64,000 bases of DNA from contig NZ_JASJUU010000001.1 of the NCBI RefSeq assembly GCF_030125375.1, forward strand, positions 248,001 to 312,000, written 5' to 3'. The number at the start of each line of letters is the position of its first letter. The first letter of the stretch is position 1. A model generated the notes under the pieces. That model saw nothing but the letters and a program-made list of their open reading frames with translations, did no database searches and was not told the DNA's origin. Source of the DNA: Pseudoalteromonas umbrosa (lineage in GTDB: Bacteria; Pseudomonadota; Gammaproteobacteria; Enterobacterales; Alteromonadaceae). A program made the translations under genes and the position numbers. Of this stretch, positions 43,219 to 52,359 are shown in pieces.

Positions 43219-43959
43219 TTAGTCATCGAGCAAGTATTTTAGACCACCGATTTTGCTGGTGGTTAAAAATGCTTGCTGCTGCCAAATTGGACTAAGAGTT
43301 TGGTTTGTTTTGCCTATCACCCAAACAATATTGGCAAATTGTGCCGCCTTAAAGCCATAAATGGTTGTCTCAGGAAATGTTTCGGTTAACACATCTGACA
43401 GCTTACTTATTTGTGCGCGCTCGGTCAGTACCGTGTTAAGTGCTAACCACCCTTGGTTAGTAAGTAGGCGCTTTAAGTTTTGGTAAAAATCGGGGGCGAA
43501 AATAAACGGTAGTAGTGTTGTTGAGTCGAATATATCAACCTGTATCAAGTCAAATACCGTGAGCTCTTGTTGTTTAACAAACTCATAAGCATCTGTGCAG
43601 TGTATCGGATTGTCACTGTTATCAGGGTTAAAAAACTGCTTATATAGGTCTATTATTTGCTGGCTTTTTTCTACCGTTTCTACATGTGCTTCAGGGAATT
43701 TGTCATTGAGAAAGCGCAGCAATCCACCTCCGCCCAACCCAAGTTCGAGTATCCGAGTGGTTTCTACGAGCTCATAGGTTGGAATAGCCATAAATAACAT
43801 ATGGGGAAACACTAAGCTGTTGGGTTCTGACAAAGACATGGCAGATTGCATAATGCCATCAATGCTAAACCAACGCATAGTGTCATTTTCAAAAATTTGG
43901 ACCCTTCGACCTTTCTCTTCTTCATCTAAAAGGGGAGTGGGTTCGAGCATATCACTCAT
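43219..43959 (-). CDS. Spermidine-synthase-like methyltransferase-fold protein
   Basis: Protein of 246 residues with the spermidine synthase-like Rossmann fold: ILELGLGGGGLLRFL (nucleotide loop), VETVEKSQQIIDLYKQFF, NPIHCTDAYEFVKQ and FDLIQVDIFDS, then FYQNLKRLLTNQGWLALN. The Glu after strand 2 and the Asp of VDIFD match the fold. SpeE-specific residues for putrescine are not evident, so it may be a diverged polyamine aminopropyltransferase or another methyltransferase-like protein. The stop adjoins that of the convergent membrane protein. Confidence 0.75.
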   Translation of the reverse strand: MSDMLEPTPLLDEEEKGRRVQIFENDTMRWFSIDGIMQSAMSLSEPNSLVFPHMLFMAIPTYELVETTRILELGLGGGGLLRFLNDKFPEAHVETVEKSQQIIDLYKQFFNPDNSDNPIHCTDAYEFVKQQELTVFDLIQVDIFDSTTLLPFIFAPDFYQNLKRLLTNQGWLALNTVLTERAQISKLSDVLTETFPETTIYGFKAAQFANIVWVIGKTNQTLSPIWQQQAFLTTSKIGGLKYLLDD

Positions 43960-44341
43960 AAAATTAGTAGTAAAAAATTCAGATAGTTCAGTGTAATGTT
44001 TTAATTTATTTTTGTCATATAAACCATATATATTGCCTTTACACTTATTGGAAATAGGCCGTAAAAACCGAGAAATATACCAATTGAATTTTTATTCATT
44101 AATAAAAGAATATTGTGTTGTAACCGTTCCCTAAATTTAGAACAGATAGCAAATTATCCGCGCAACTTTCAAGATTAACTATGGATGCTTGAAGTGTGAT
44201 TCAGTGTTGCTTTGAGTATTATTACTGCTGGTATGATGGACTATGTTGAATGTAAAGCATGGTGTCAGTATAAAAAGTCTATGGTTAAATAAGTGCGAAA
44301 TAGCATGTAACGTTGTTGTCACATGCTTATTATTGGTTAGC
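43960..44341. other. Intergenic region, no gene seen
   Basis: About 380 bp between the methyltransferase-like gene and the small peptide gene. Contains stops in all frames, with no hairpin or operator of note. The promoter of the minus-strand methyltransferase-like gene should lie near 43960-44050. Confidence 0.35.
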
Positions 44342-44491
44342 TTAGTTTGAAATGTTGCAATATGCCTTGCTCAATTCTTTAAACCAACTGGATGTGAATC
44401 CTGCGCCACCAATTTGTATTGTTGCTTTGCTATCCAAAGTTTGTTGTTCAGAAAGGTTTATTATTTTCTTTTTTTTCAATTGTAATTTCAT
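44342..44491 (-). CDS. 49-residue GG-containing peptide, candidate RiPP/bacteriocin precursor
   Basis: A gene too short for ordinary callers. The peptide begins MKLQLKKKK (basic leader start), continues with a polar segment, has IQIGGAG at residues 25-31, then a core GFTSSWFKELSKAYCNISN with one Cys. AGGGA lies 8 nt before the ATG, in good position. A basic N-terminus, a GG pair in the middle and a short Cys/Ser/Thr-containing core are the pattern of double-glycine leader peptides and RiPP precursors. No modification enzyme or peptidase transporter is adjacent, so the class is not assignable. An 11-bp-arm palindrome lies 28 bp upstream. Confidence 0.55.
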   Translation of the reverse strand: MKLQLKKKKIINLSEQQTLDSKATIQIGGAGFTSSWFKELSKAYCNISN

Positions 44492-45107
44492 ATATCTTTC
44501 CCTAAATCCAATACTAAAAGTGTGTAAAAAATTAACTTTTTACACACATAGCGTACCATTTTAGTGTTGGTTATCAATGCATTTTTATCAATTACTTGCC
44601 TTTTAGGTATTTAGTGTGAGCAGTCATCGAATAGTCAGAGTTATTATTTTTTAATTTGCCACGGAGCTGCTTTACGCAGGTAAAGCTCATTAATTTTTCA
44701 GATTTGAGAATATCTACCAATAAAAGGTGCGTACTTTTTGGCTGAGGTAAATTTGCAAAAAGCAAAAGCCTCTTCACGGTGAATTACATTTTTTCGGTGA
44801 GGTAAGGTCAAATAATAGAGGGGTTGTGCTGGCATAGCAGTTTGAATAATGTCATGTATTTTAATCACTGAAAAGGTTGATTTTTACCTATCATAAAACT
44901 TGTTATTTTGGGGGCGCTGTAAAGTTAATGTTGCAAAGAACTATGCAACTTTTTCTTCAAATCTTATCAGAGTGAAAGTATAGGATACAGTGGGGTGTTA
45001 TTTTATGTTTGTTATTAATTGCTTAATGAAATTGTTTATTCTTTTTTTATTGATCTTTCATTTGAAAAAAGTCACACTCGGCAAATCTTACAGCAAAATT
45101 AAAAATC
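44492..45107. other. Intergenic region with a palindrome and one weak ORF
   Basis: About 615 bp. It holds the palindrome at 44520-44547. A GTG-started 61-codon frame at 44592-44777 on the minus strand, ending SDYSMTAHTKYLKGK, has no ribosome site and no family, and is left uncalled. The promoter of the solute-binding gene at 45108 should be near its right end. Confidence 0.4.
44520..44547. promoter_or_regulatory. 11-bp inverted repeat upstream of the peptide gene
   Basis: GTGTGTAAAAA pairs with TTTTTACACAC (11 bp) across ATTAAC. It sits 28 bp upstream of the peptide ATG, on its 5' side. Could be an operator or a terminator of upstream transcription. Confidence 0.5.
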
Positions 45108-45863
45108 ATGTTACATCGTTTTCTAGCAGTGGTAATGACAGCCTTTTTAGGGAGCTTTTGTTTATTTGCAAAGGCAGATGTAGTCAGGTTTATTGCGGAA
45201 GATTTACCTCCATATCATTTCTTGAATGAGCAAGGTAAAGCTGATGGTGTTTTGGTTGAAATTGCTAAGGCACTCAAAGCTCACAGTGGGCTGGAAGCGA
45301 AATTTGATATATTGCCCATGGCTAGAGCACATCATGAACTGCAAACAAAATCAGACGTTGTGATGTTAGCTTGGCTGAAAACACCAAGCAGGGCCAAAAA
45401 CTACCAATTTTTAGGGGTTATGTGTCAGACTTCAGCGTCGTTAATGGGCTTGAAAAGTAATATAATTTCACTATCTTCCCTTGAGCAAGCAAAGCAATAT
45501 CGGGTGAGCACAATTAGAGGCTACTATAGTGAGCAATACCTCAAAAAAGCTGGCTTTTCTGAAGAGCACGATCTTGTTTTAGCATCGCATTATAAAAGTA
45601 TGTGGCACATGTTATATCGGGGTCGTACGGATTTTGTTTTAACAAATACCAGAACTTTACAGCGTGAGCTAGACGAGTTAGGGCTTGATCCGGCATTACT
45701 AGAAAGTAAACTGACCCTACATGACTTTCCTTCAGAGTTGCACCTTGCAGCCAATTTACAGTTTCCTAAATCACAAGCTAGGAAAATTCAAGACTCTCTT
45801 AAAGCGATTAAGTTGTCTGGGCGTTATGATGAGATTGTTCGTAAATGGCGGTTGCTAGACTAG
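45108..45863 (+). CDS. Orphan family-3 periplasmic solute-binding protein
   Basis: Binding protein of 251 residues with signal peptide (about 1-22, ending FAKA). Segments DVVRFIAEDLPPYHFLNEQGKADGVLVEIAKALK, ILPMARAHHELQTKSDVVMLAWLKTPSRAKNYQF and VSTIRGYYSEQYLKKAG are typical of amino-acid-binding family-3 proteins. No ABC permease adjoins it. It is followed 98 bp later by a PAS-kinase gene, which raises the possibility that it supplies a signal; this is inference. No ribosome site is obvious. Confidence 0.75.
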   Translation: MLHRFLAVVMTAFLGSFCLFAKADVVRFIAEDLPPYHFLNEQGKADGVLVEIAKALKAHSGLEAKFDILPMARAHHELQTKSDVVMLAWLKTPSRAKNYQFLGVMCQTSASLMGLKSNIISLSSLEQAKQYRVSTIRGYYSEQYLKKAGFSEEHDLVLASHYKSMWHMLYRGRTDFVLTNTRTLQRELDELGLDPALLESKLTLHDFPSELHLAANLQFPKSQARKIQDSLKAIKLSGRYDEIVRKWRLLD

Positions 45864-45961
45864 TCTCATCCTAGGGACTGATAATTAAAGAATAATCAGC
45901 GCGTGAGCACTTAGTTGACTACACTTTATTAACAAGCTCAACGTCAGGAAACGTTTAAAGC

Positions 45962-47470
45962 GTGACAAAATTAGGTGAGTTACAGTTAGACACTGTAATG
46001 GATGGGGTCATCGATGGAATTATTATGACCAATAGGCAGGGAGAAATCCTAAGCTTTAATGCTGCTGCGACACAAATATTTGGCTACAGCAAAGAGGAAG
46101 TATTAGGAAAAGAGATCACTTTTCTTATTCTTCAATCTGAGCAGGAAAAGTATTTTAAATATTTATATAATATCACGGACGAAAAGATTGCAGTTTTATA
46201 CAGAAAGCCATGCCGTACTGGCATAGAGCTGATTGCCCTCAAAAAAGACTTCACTGAATTCCCCTTGGAGCTTTCTCTGAGCGTATTACCTTGCAACGAT
46301 ATTGTGCTTTGTACAGTAAGAGATATATCAGAGCGCAAGCAAGCTGACTTGTCGATAAAGTCCTATGTAGAACATATAGAAACCATTATGGATACGGTTT
46401 TAGATGGCCTCATTACCATAGATATGAAAGGGGTGATCCACGGCTTTAATAGCGCAGCTGAAAATATCTTTGGTTACAGTGCCAGAGATGTGATTGGACG
46501 AAACGTTAAAATGCTCATGCCTGAGCCTTATCAATCTGAACATGACTCATATTTAGATAACTATCATGCCACTGGAGATAAAAAAATTATTGGTATTGGG
46601 AGAGAGATAACCGGAAGGCGTAAAAGTGGTTATTTATTTCCGTTGGAGCTTGGTGTCAATGAAATGACTGTTCAAGGTAAAACTATGTTTGTGGGGACCG
46701 TACGAGATATATCTGAGCGAAAAGCAGCCGAATCAGCCATCGATTCTTACATTAGAAAACTCCAGATCAGCAACTCAGAGCTTGATCAATTTGCTTATAT
46801 TGCGTCTCACGATTTAAAGGAGCCCCTAAGAGGGCTTGCGAACAATGCGCTTTTTTTAGAGGAAGATCATGCGGACACGTTAGACAGTGAAGGGTTGAGG
46901 AGAATTTCAAGAATTCGTTTTTTGTGTACGCGAATGGAAAAATTGGTAGACAGTTTACTGTATTACTCACGGCTGGGACGCCAAGATTTAGCGGTTGAGG
47001 AGGTGGATTTAAACGCATTAATAGACAATGTTGCGGAATTGACTTTACCAGAGGAAACAACACAAAGCGTTGATTTAGTGATCCCAGCACCACTGCCACA
47101 TATTACCTGCGACAAGCCGCGCGTATCTGAGTTATTTCGTAATCTCATTTCTAACGCGGTTAAATATAATCAGTCCGCACGTAAACAAATAGAAATCGGT
47201 GTAAAAGCGAGTATAAATCCACATACTCAGGTGTTGGAGCAGCAAGTATTTTATGTCAAAGACAATGGTATTGGGATAGATACCTGTTTTTTTGAAGATA
47301 TTTTTAGAATTTTCAAACGACTTAACGAAGAGGATGATGCAGTTCGTGGTACAGGCGTAGGCCTGACGTTTGTTAAAAAGATTATTGAAAGGCACAGTGG
47401 ACATATTTGGGTCGAATCGGAACTTGGCCAAGGCAGTTGTTTTAACTTTACCTTAAAGCTAGGAGACTGA
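45962..47470 (+). CDS. FixL-like PAS-PAS histidine kinase
   Basis: Kinase of 502 residues with two PAS domains (about 10-125 and 140-255), HisKA with H283 in YIASHDLKEPLR, and a HATPase domain with N box (NLISNAVKYN), G1 (DNGIGIDTCF) and G2 (GTGVGLTFVKKI). The second PAS keeps the FixL features: EHDSYL with His194 and IIGIGRE with Arg214, exactly 20 residues apart, as are His200 and Arg220 of Bradyrhizobium FixL. This suggests heme and O2 binding, though the motif also occurs in non-heme homologues. No membrane helices, so it is cytoplasmic. The next gene, one base later, encodes its likely response regulator. Confidence 0.88.
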   Translation: MTKLGELQLDTVMDGVIDGIIMTNRQGEILSFNAAATQIFGYSKEEVLGKEITFLILQSEQEKYFKYLYNITDEKIAVLYRKPCRTGIELIALKKDFTEFPLELSLSVLPCNDIVLCTVRDISERKQADLSIKSYVEHIETIMDTVLDGLITIDMKGVIHGFNSAAENIFGYSARDVIGRNVKMLMPEPYQSEHDSYLDNYHATGDKKIIGIGREITGRRKSGYLFPLELGVNEMTVQGKTMFVGTVRDISERKAAESAIDSYIRKLQISNSELDQFAYIASHDLKEPLRGLANNALFLEEDHADTLDSEGLRRISRIRFLCTRMEKLVDSLLYYSRLGRQDLAVEEVDLNALIDNVAELTLPEETTQSVDLVIPAPLPHITCDKPRVSELFRNLISNAVKYNQSARKQIEIGVKASINPHTQVLEQQVFYVKDNGIGIDTCFFEDIFRIFKRLNEEDDAVRGTGVGLTFVKKIIERHSGHIWVESELGQGSCFNFTLKLGD

Positions 47471-47929
47471 ATGATGGATAAAGATTTAGGCCTGATTTTA
47501 CTGGTTGATGATAACCCTGATGATTTTGAGGCGATACTGAGAAGTTTGCGAAAAAGCCACTTTATGAATCCAATTCAATGGTGTCAATCGGGTCAAGATG
47601 CAAAAGATTATTTATATAAAAGCGGAAAGTACAGCTCACATGAGCATTTAAAACGACCGGTATTGGCATTGGTTGATTTAAATATGCCGGGCTTGGATGG
47701 TAGGCAGCTTTTGAGAGATCTTAAAGCTGATCCAAAAATGTGCTCAATCCCAATTGTGGTATTAACAACGTCGAGTGATCCTCAGGATATTGAATCTTGT
47801 TACGCCCTGGGCGCGGCGTCTTACATTCAAAAGCCCGTTGAATTTGATGATTTAGCAAACGCCTTTAAAGTTCTGAAAGACTACTGGTTTAATGTTGCAT
47901 TATTGCCTTCTATCGATGGGTATGATTAG
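47471..47929 (+). CDS. Single-domain response regulator (Rcp1-like)
   Basis: Receiver-only protein of 152 residues. The acidic pair is in LLVDDNPDD, the phospho-acceptor Asp69 in ALVDLNMPGLDG, Thr in VVLTTSS, and Lys in YIQKPVEF. There is no output domain, so it transmits phosphate to another protein or acts by binding. Rcp1-like receivers with this DNPDD start are usual partners of PAS or phytochrome-type kinases. It follows the kinase without a gap and forms an operon with it. Confidence 0.9.
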   Translation: MMDKDLGLILLVDDNPDDFEAILRSLRKSHFMNPIQWCQSGQDAKDYLYKSGKYSSHEHLKRPVLALVDLNMPGLDGRQLLRDLKADPKMCSIPIVVLTTSSDPQDIESCYALGAASYIQKPVEFDDLANAFKVLKDYWFNVALLPSIDGYD

Positions 47930-48052
47930 AAGCTGTAATCGTTAAATTTTTCAAAAAGTTATCTATATCATGTTACAAATAAAACAGTGAGTCTGACTAG
48001 ATCAACCATGCCTTTGGAAGCATAATGAGTACGTTATTATCTTGAGGCTGAT

Positions 48053-48709
48053 ATGATCCAATTAAAAGATGTCGTATTTTCCAGAGCCGATGGTGAAGCC
48101 CAAAGGCGCATTATCGATAAGGTGTCTGTGACTATCCACGATGCACAACAGGTCGCATTAGTGGGGGACAGTGGTTCAGGTAAAACCACGTTATTAAATC
48201 TACTTGCAGGTCTATTGGTACCAGACAGTGGAGAAATTAATGTCAATGGTACCGTTATATCCGAATTAGATGAAAACCAATTGGCTCGCTATCGACGCCA
48301 AATCGGTGTCATATTCCAGCATTACCAATTATTAGAAGCACTCAATATCGCTGATAATATCACTTTTCAAGCGCGCCTAAATGGGTTACAAGTGACAAAA
48401 CCTGCGTTAACAGCGCTTGCAACTCGGCTAGGCATTGCACATAAACTGTCGGCTTTTCCCAGTGAACTCAGTGGCGGGGAGCAGCAGCGGGTAGGCATAG
48501 CCAGAGCCATAATCAATCAGCCAAAGGTTATTTTAGCTGATGAACCGACTGGTAATCTTGATAGTGAACGAAGTCAAGAAGTACTCGAACTGCTTCAAGC
48601 CTTATGTAAAGAGCACGAAATTAACTTAATTATGGTCACCCATAGCGAAAGGTTGGCTGTGCAATTTGAGAGACAAATAAGGCTAAAAAGCGGACAGTTA
48701 TATGACTGA
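48053..48709 (+). CDS. ABC transporter ATP-binding protein (LolD/Att-like)
   Basis: ATPase of 218 residues. Walker A is GDSGSGKTT, the signature LSGGEQQRVGIARAI, and Walker B VILADEPTGNLD, followed by the H-loop in MVTHSE. These are typical of LolD/MacB-class exporters with FtsX-type permeases. Its stop overlaps the next start (ATGACTGA), so the permease is translationally coupled. First gene of a three-gene operon with an FtsX-like permease and a CrtC-like lipoprotein, resembling Att operons of Vibrio and Agrobacterium. Confidence 0.9.
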   Translation: MIQLKDVVFSRADGEAQRRIIDKVSVTIHDAQQVALVGDSGSGKTTLLNLLAGLLVPDSGEINVNGTVISELDENQLARYRRQIGVIFQHYQLLEALNIADNITFQARLNGLQVTKPALTALATRLGIAHKLSAFPSELSGGEQQRVGIARAIINQPKVILADEPTGNLDSERSQEVLELLQALCKEHEINLIMVTHSERLAVQFERQIRLKSGQLYD

Positions 48710-51116
48710 ATTTAAGCTAATCTTCTTTGCTTTTTGCCAGTTTTATATGCGACATAAAGGTCTGCTTATATTATTTGTGCTCGGCTTTAGTCTAGGCACC
48801 GCTTTGATCAGTGCTATTTTTGGCCTTAACTTGGAAGCCTCTAAACGTTATTCAAATAGCAGTGCATTATTGGCAGTGCCAGTAACCCACTTTATCAAAC
48901 CTAACCTTGGCACCGAGCGCTTACCTGTGACTGTGAGGCAGCAGCTATCACGGCAAACCGAGACGCAATTTGAAGTGGTGCTTGAAGGCCGAGTACAGCT
49001 TGAGAGTGGCAAATGGCTCAATATTAGAGGGGTGAATTTATTACACTGGATTTCGCAATCAGGGGCGGGCAAAAAAGAGGCTAATTATAATGAGGTAGGA
49101 AGCCAAGCAAGCCCACTATTCGACACGATTTATTTGGACCCAAAGTTAATTGCAAGACTGGATGCTAATAGACTCGATTTGAGTGGAGTGAGTTATGCTG
49201 TTTCACCTATTGAAGGCTTGGGCTTTCAAGCACTGATGGACATCAGTTTGGCAGATAAATTGCTCAATGCGCAAGGTGAAGTGAGCTATCTAGAAGTATT
49301 TAATTTAGATGATGCTGCTGAGCATGTTTTGACTGAATTATTAACAGGGCAAGCCCGAGTTGAGCGGGCGGATGCTCAAGCGTTCGATACACTCTCAGGG
49401 CCGTTTTTCTTTAACTTACAGGCCTTAGCGCTACTAGGTTATATAGTCGGGGCATTTTTAAGCTTTAACGCCATCAAATTGGCCTTTTCCTCTCGTGCCG
49501 CTCAACTCAAGCAGCTATATTTATTAGGTTGCCAGCCAATTAAACTAAAGCAAGCCATGTTCATCGAACTTGGCACTTTAGGACTGTTATGTGCTTATTT
49601 TGGTGCGCTACTTGGCGTGACGCTTGCCAATATTCTAGTGGTTGATGTGACTCAAGTGCTTCGCAGTTTCTATCAATTGGATAGAAGTTTAACCGTTGAG
49701 TTGGACTGGACCATGGTGGCATTAGGGTTTGCGCTTAATACGGCTGTTTTGTCGATCTTTTTCTTATCGAATCGTTTGTCTGAGATGATAAAGCATAAGT
49801 TGGTTTTTTGGTTGTGCTTAGCTGCGCTTTGCGTTGGCGCTGTATTACTTGCCTTGCTAGCGCAAAGTAAGCTGGTGGCCTTACTACTTTGCGCGGTGAT
49901 CTTGCTGATTTTCTTTTGTATCACGCCAGGCATTATCTCGAAGGTATTCTCTTGTCAGTGGCCGACGAACTCTGTACTGGTTTTATGGCTCAAAGCAGAT
50001 AGTCAGGGTCAGATTAAATCGCTGTTGAGCGCGGTACTCGCGACATTAATGGCCATGGGCGCAGCCATCGGTATGTTGGTGATGGTGAAAAGCTTTAGCC
50101 AGACCTTGGATGGTCATTTAGAAAATCGTCTCAGTGCCGACCTTTATGTGCGCCCGGCAATCGTGTCGAGCAGCATGCATCATACTCTTGAACAAATGAC
50201 AGAGATTGAACGTGTCGGAGTTTATTGGCAGGCTCGCAGTGAGGTTATTCGTGAACAAGATGCAGTACCTATAAAACTGCTTAGTTTTGGACGCGATGCG
50301 CATTTGCACCAGCAGGTGAAATTACTGGGCGGGAAAGCAGTCACAAGTGACCACTTGTCCAGTAAAACTGGCGCTATCGCCCCGTGCTTAGTGAATGAAC
50401 CTGGGTGGCGAATATATGGTTTAGATGTCGCTCAGGTTGTGCAAGTTCAGCAGGGCAATAAGCAGTTCAGCTGCCAAATTACGGGCATTTTTTACGATTA
50501 CGGAGAGCAAGAGGCAACACTACTTACCACAACCGGTGTGATTGAAAGCAGTGACTTTAATTATCAAGCGTTTGGTTTTTCTTTGACCTTAGCGCCTGAT
50601 GTAGATATCAACGATATGACCAAGTACTTGGTAGAAGAGCTGTCCATAGACAGCACTCAAATAAGCATTAATAAAGTATTTAAACAGTACGCAAAACAGC
50701 TGTTTGAGAATACTTTTAGTGTTACTCACGCCCTAAACCTGTTCATCATGTTAATTGCACTATTTGGCGTATGGGTGAGCTTTTTAACACTGGGTAGGCA
50801 GCAGCTTCAGCAAATGGCGACATTACAGACTTTAGGTGTAACGCGAGCGCAGTTATTGGCTGCCAAACTAGGCCAAACCTTAATTATATTGCTTGTCACC
50901 ATCGCCTTGGCGATCCCATTAGGTATTCTTTTAGGCTGGGTGTTGTTGACATACGTGATGCCACTGGCATTTGGTTGGAGTATGGCCATGGTACTTGATT
51001 GGTGGGGGATATTGGCTTTTAGCTTAGTAGTGCTGGTACTTGCCATGATAGTAGGAACATTGCCAATGTTGCGGCTATTAAAGCGAAATATTGCAGACAG
51101 TGTGGCCCAGTTGTAG
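48702..51116 (+). CDS. FtsX-like ABC permease, fused two-domain
   Basis: Permease of 804 residues. Hydrophobic helices near the N-terminus (about 15-38) and in three clusters (about 235-330, 365-405, 440-465 and 680-780) enclose periplasmic loops, so two FtsX-like modules are fused, matching AttF-AttG as a single chain. The large extracytoplasmic domains contain ASSMHHTLEQM and IGVYWQARSEVIR segments. Coupled to the ATPase upstream. The substrate may be lipid-linked or a lipoprotein, as proposed for this class; unproven here. Confidence 0.85.
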   Translation: MTEFKLIFFAFCQFYMRHKGLLILFVLGFSLGTALISAIFGLNLEASKRYSNSSALLAVPVTHFIKPNLGTERLPVTVRQQLSRQTETQFEVVLEGRVQLESGKWLNIRGVNLLHWISQSGAGKKEANYNEVGSQASPLFDTIYLDPKLIARLDANRLDLSGVSYAVSPIEGLGFQALMDISLADKLLNAQGEVSYLEVFNLDDAAEHVLTELLTGQARVERADAQAFDTLSGPFFFNLQALALLGYIVGAFLSFNAIKLAFSSRAAQLKQLYLLGCQPIKLKQAMFIELGTLGLLCAYFGALLGVTLANILVVDVTQVLRSFYQLDRSLTVELDWTMVALGFALNTAVLSIFFLSNRLSEMIKHKLVFWLCLAALCVGAVLLALLAQSKLVALLLCAVILLIFFCITPGIISKVFSCQWPTNSVLVLWLKADSQGQIKSLLSAVLATLMAMGAAIGMLVMVKSFSQTLDGHLENRLSADLYVRPAIVSSSMHHTLEQMTEIERVGVYWQARSEVIREQDAVPIKLLSFGRDAHLHQQVKLLGGKAVTSDHLSSKTGAIAPCLVNEPGWRIYGLDVAQVVQVQQGNKQFSCQITGIFYDYGEQEATLLTTTGVIESSDFNYQAFGFSLTLAPDVDINDMTKYLVEELSIDSTQISINKVFKQYAKQLFENTFSVTHALNLFIMLIALFGVWVSFLTLGRQQLQQMATLQTLGVTRAQLLAAKLGQTLIILLVTIALAIPLGILLGWVLLTYVMPLAFGWSMAMVLDWWGILAFSLVVLVLAMIVGTLPMLRLLKRNIADSVAQL

Positions 51117-51124
51117 AGAAGTAA

Positions 51125-52201
51125 ATGAAAATTCAAACGATAGTTCAATTATATGTGTGGCTCTGTATCACCAGCTTATTGCAAGGGTGTAGCGAACCTG
51201 CCCAAAAGCCAGCATCAATCCATCCATTTTCGATGCAAAGTGGCGACCCTGTGAGTGCAGGTAATGTATTAACTTTTCCAGAAGATCATGGCGCACATCC
51301 TGCTCAGGGGATCGAATGGTGGTACGTTACTGCAAACCTTAAAAGTGACAGCGGTCAAGATTTTGGTGTGCAATGGACCTTATTTCGCGTAAGCCGACCT
51401 GAACTGTCTGCGGACCCAACAGGGCCTTGGTGGGATGGGCAATTTTATTTTGCACATTTTGCTGTGCAAACCGACACACAACATGTCGCTTTTGAAAAAT
51501 CAGGTCGTGCATCAGATGTGATTATTCAAGCATCGCCTTTTGAGGCAAGGCTGAAAAACTGGTCGATGCAAAGTACTGAGGACACCTTTTTGCCGTTGAG
51601 TTTAAATGCCAGTCAAGATGGTTATCGTGTTGCGCTTAACATGGATAATAGCCCCAGAGTACTGCATGGTGAACACGGTTTTAGCCAAAAAACGCAAGAT
51701 GGCCATGCGTCCATGTATTACAGCTATCCATTTTTAGAGGTCAGTGGCGAGCTCGTTTTTGACCAAAAAGTGCATAAGGTGTCGGGTCGAGCTTGGCTAG
51801 ATAGAGAGTGGTCCGCTGCATTTATCAATCCGAATCAAGCTGGGTGGGATTGGTTTAGTTTGCAGGGCGAGGGTCCTCAAGACGGCGGCTTGATGGCATT
51901 TTGTATTCATGCTGCTGATAAAGGGTATGAATACTGTAGTGCAACCTCTATTGACCCCGATGGTAAGACGCGTGCATTTGGAAACGAGCAAGTAGAGCTG
52001 GTAGCAACCAAGCGCATAGAGTTGGAAGACGTGACTTACCCAATAGCATGGCAACTCTCTGTAGATAGTTTTGAACCTATTGAAATAAAAGCAGTAAATG
52101 CAGATTCGAGAAATAAACTCAGCATACCTTATTGGGAAGGTCGCGTAACGAGCTCAGGCGGTTACAGTGGTACAGGGTATGGCGAGCTGGTCGGGTATTA
52201 A
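51125..52201 (+). CDS. CrtC-like (AttH) lipoprotein
   Basis: Lipoprotein of 358 residues with lipobox LLQGC (Cys22). The two lipocalin-like halves of the CrtC/AttH family are recognisable: PEDHGAHPAQGIEWWYVTANLKS, FYFAHFAVQ, and the second half RAWLDREWSAAF and WDWFSLQ. In phototrophs the family includes carotenoid 1,2-hydratase, but the AttH proteins associated with ABC exporters are not known to act on carotenoids. It is 8 bp downstream of the permease and completes the operon. Probably a periplasmic or membrane-attached component of the exporter. Confidence 0.85.
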   Translation: MKIQTIVQLYVWLCITSLLQGCSEPAQKPASIHPFSMQSGDPVSAGNVLTFPEDHGAHPAQGIEWWYVTANLKSDSGQDFGVQWTLFRVSRPELSADPTGPWWDGQFYFAHFAVQTDTQHVAFEKSGRASDVIIQASPFEARLKNWSMQSTEDTFLPLSLNASQDGYRVALNMDNSPRVLHGEHGFSQKTQDGHASMYYSYPFLEVSGELVFDQKVHKVSGRAWLDREWSAAFINPNQAGWDWFSLQGEGPQDGGLMAFCIHAADKGYEYCSATSIDPDGKTRAFGNEQVELVATKRIELEDVTYPIAWQLSVDSFEPIEIKAVNADSRNKLSIPYWEGRVTSSGGYSGTGYGELVGY

Positions 52202-52359
52202 TGAATATGTGCAGCAAATCTGCTCGCCTTTTAGTTTGACCAATATCATTAAAAAGCGTGTTTTAGCCTAAAAAATTGCATATTGCGGGGATTTTTCCTC
52301 GCGATGTTGGCGTCTAGGGATTATCATGCCCACAAAGAAAGTTATATAGGCAGTAAAAT

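Noticed and set aside
44592..44777. Minus-strand 61-codon ORF beside the peptide gene
   Set aside because: GTG start, no ribosome site and no family resemblance; may be real but unsupported.
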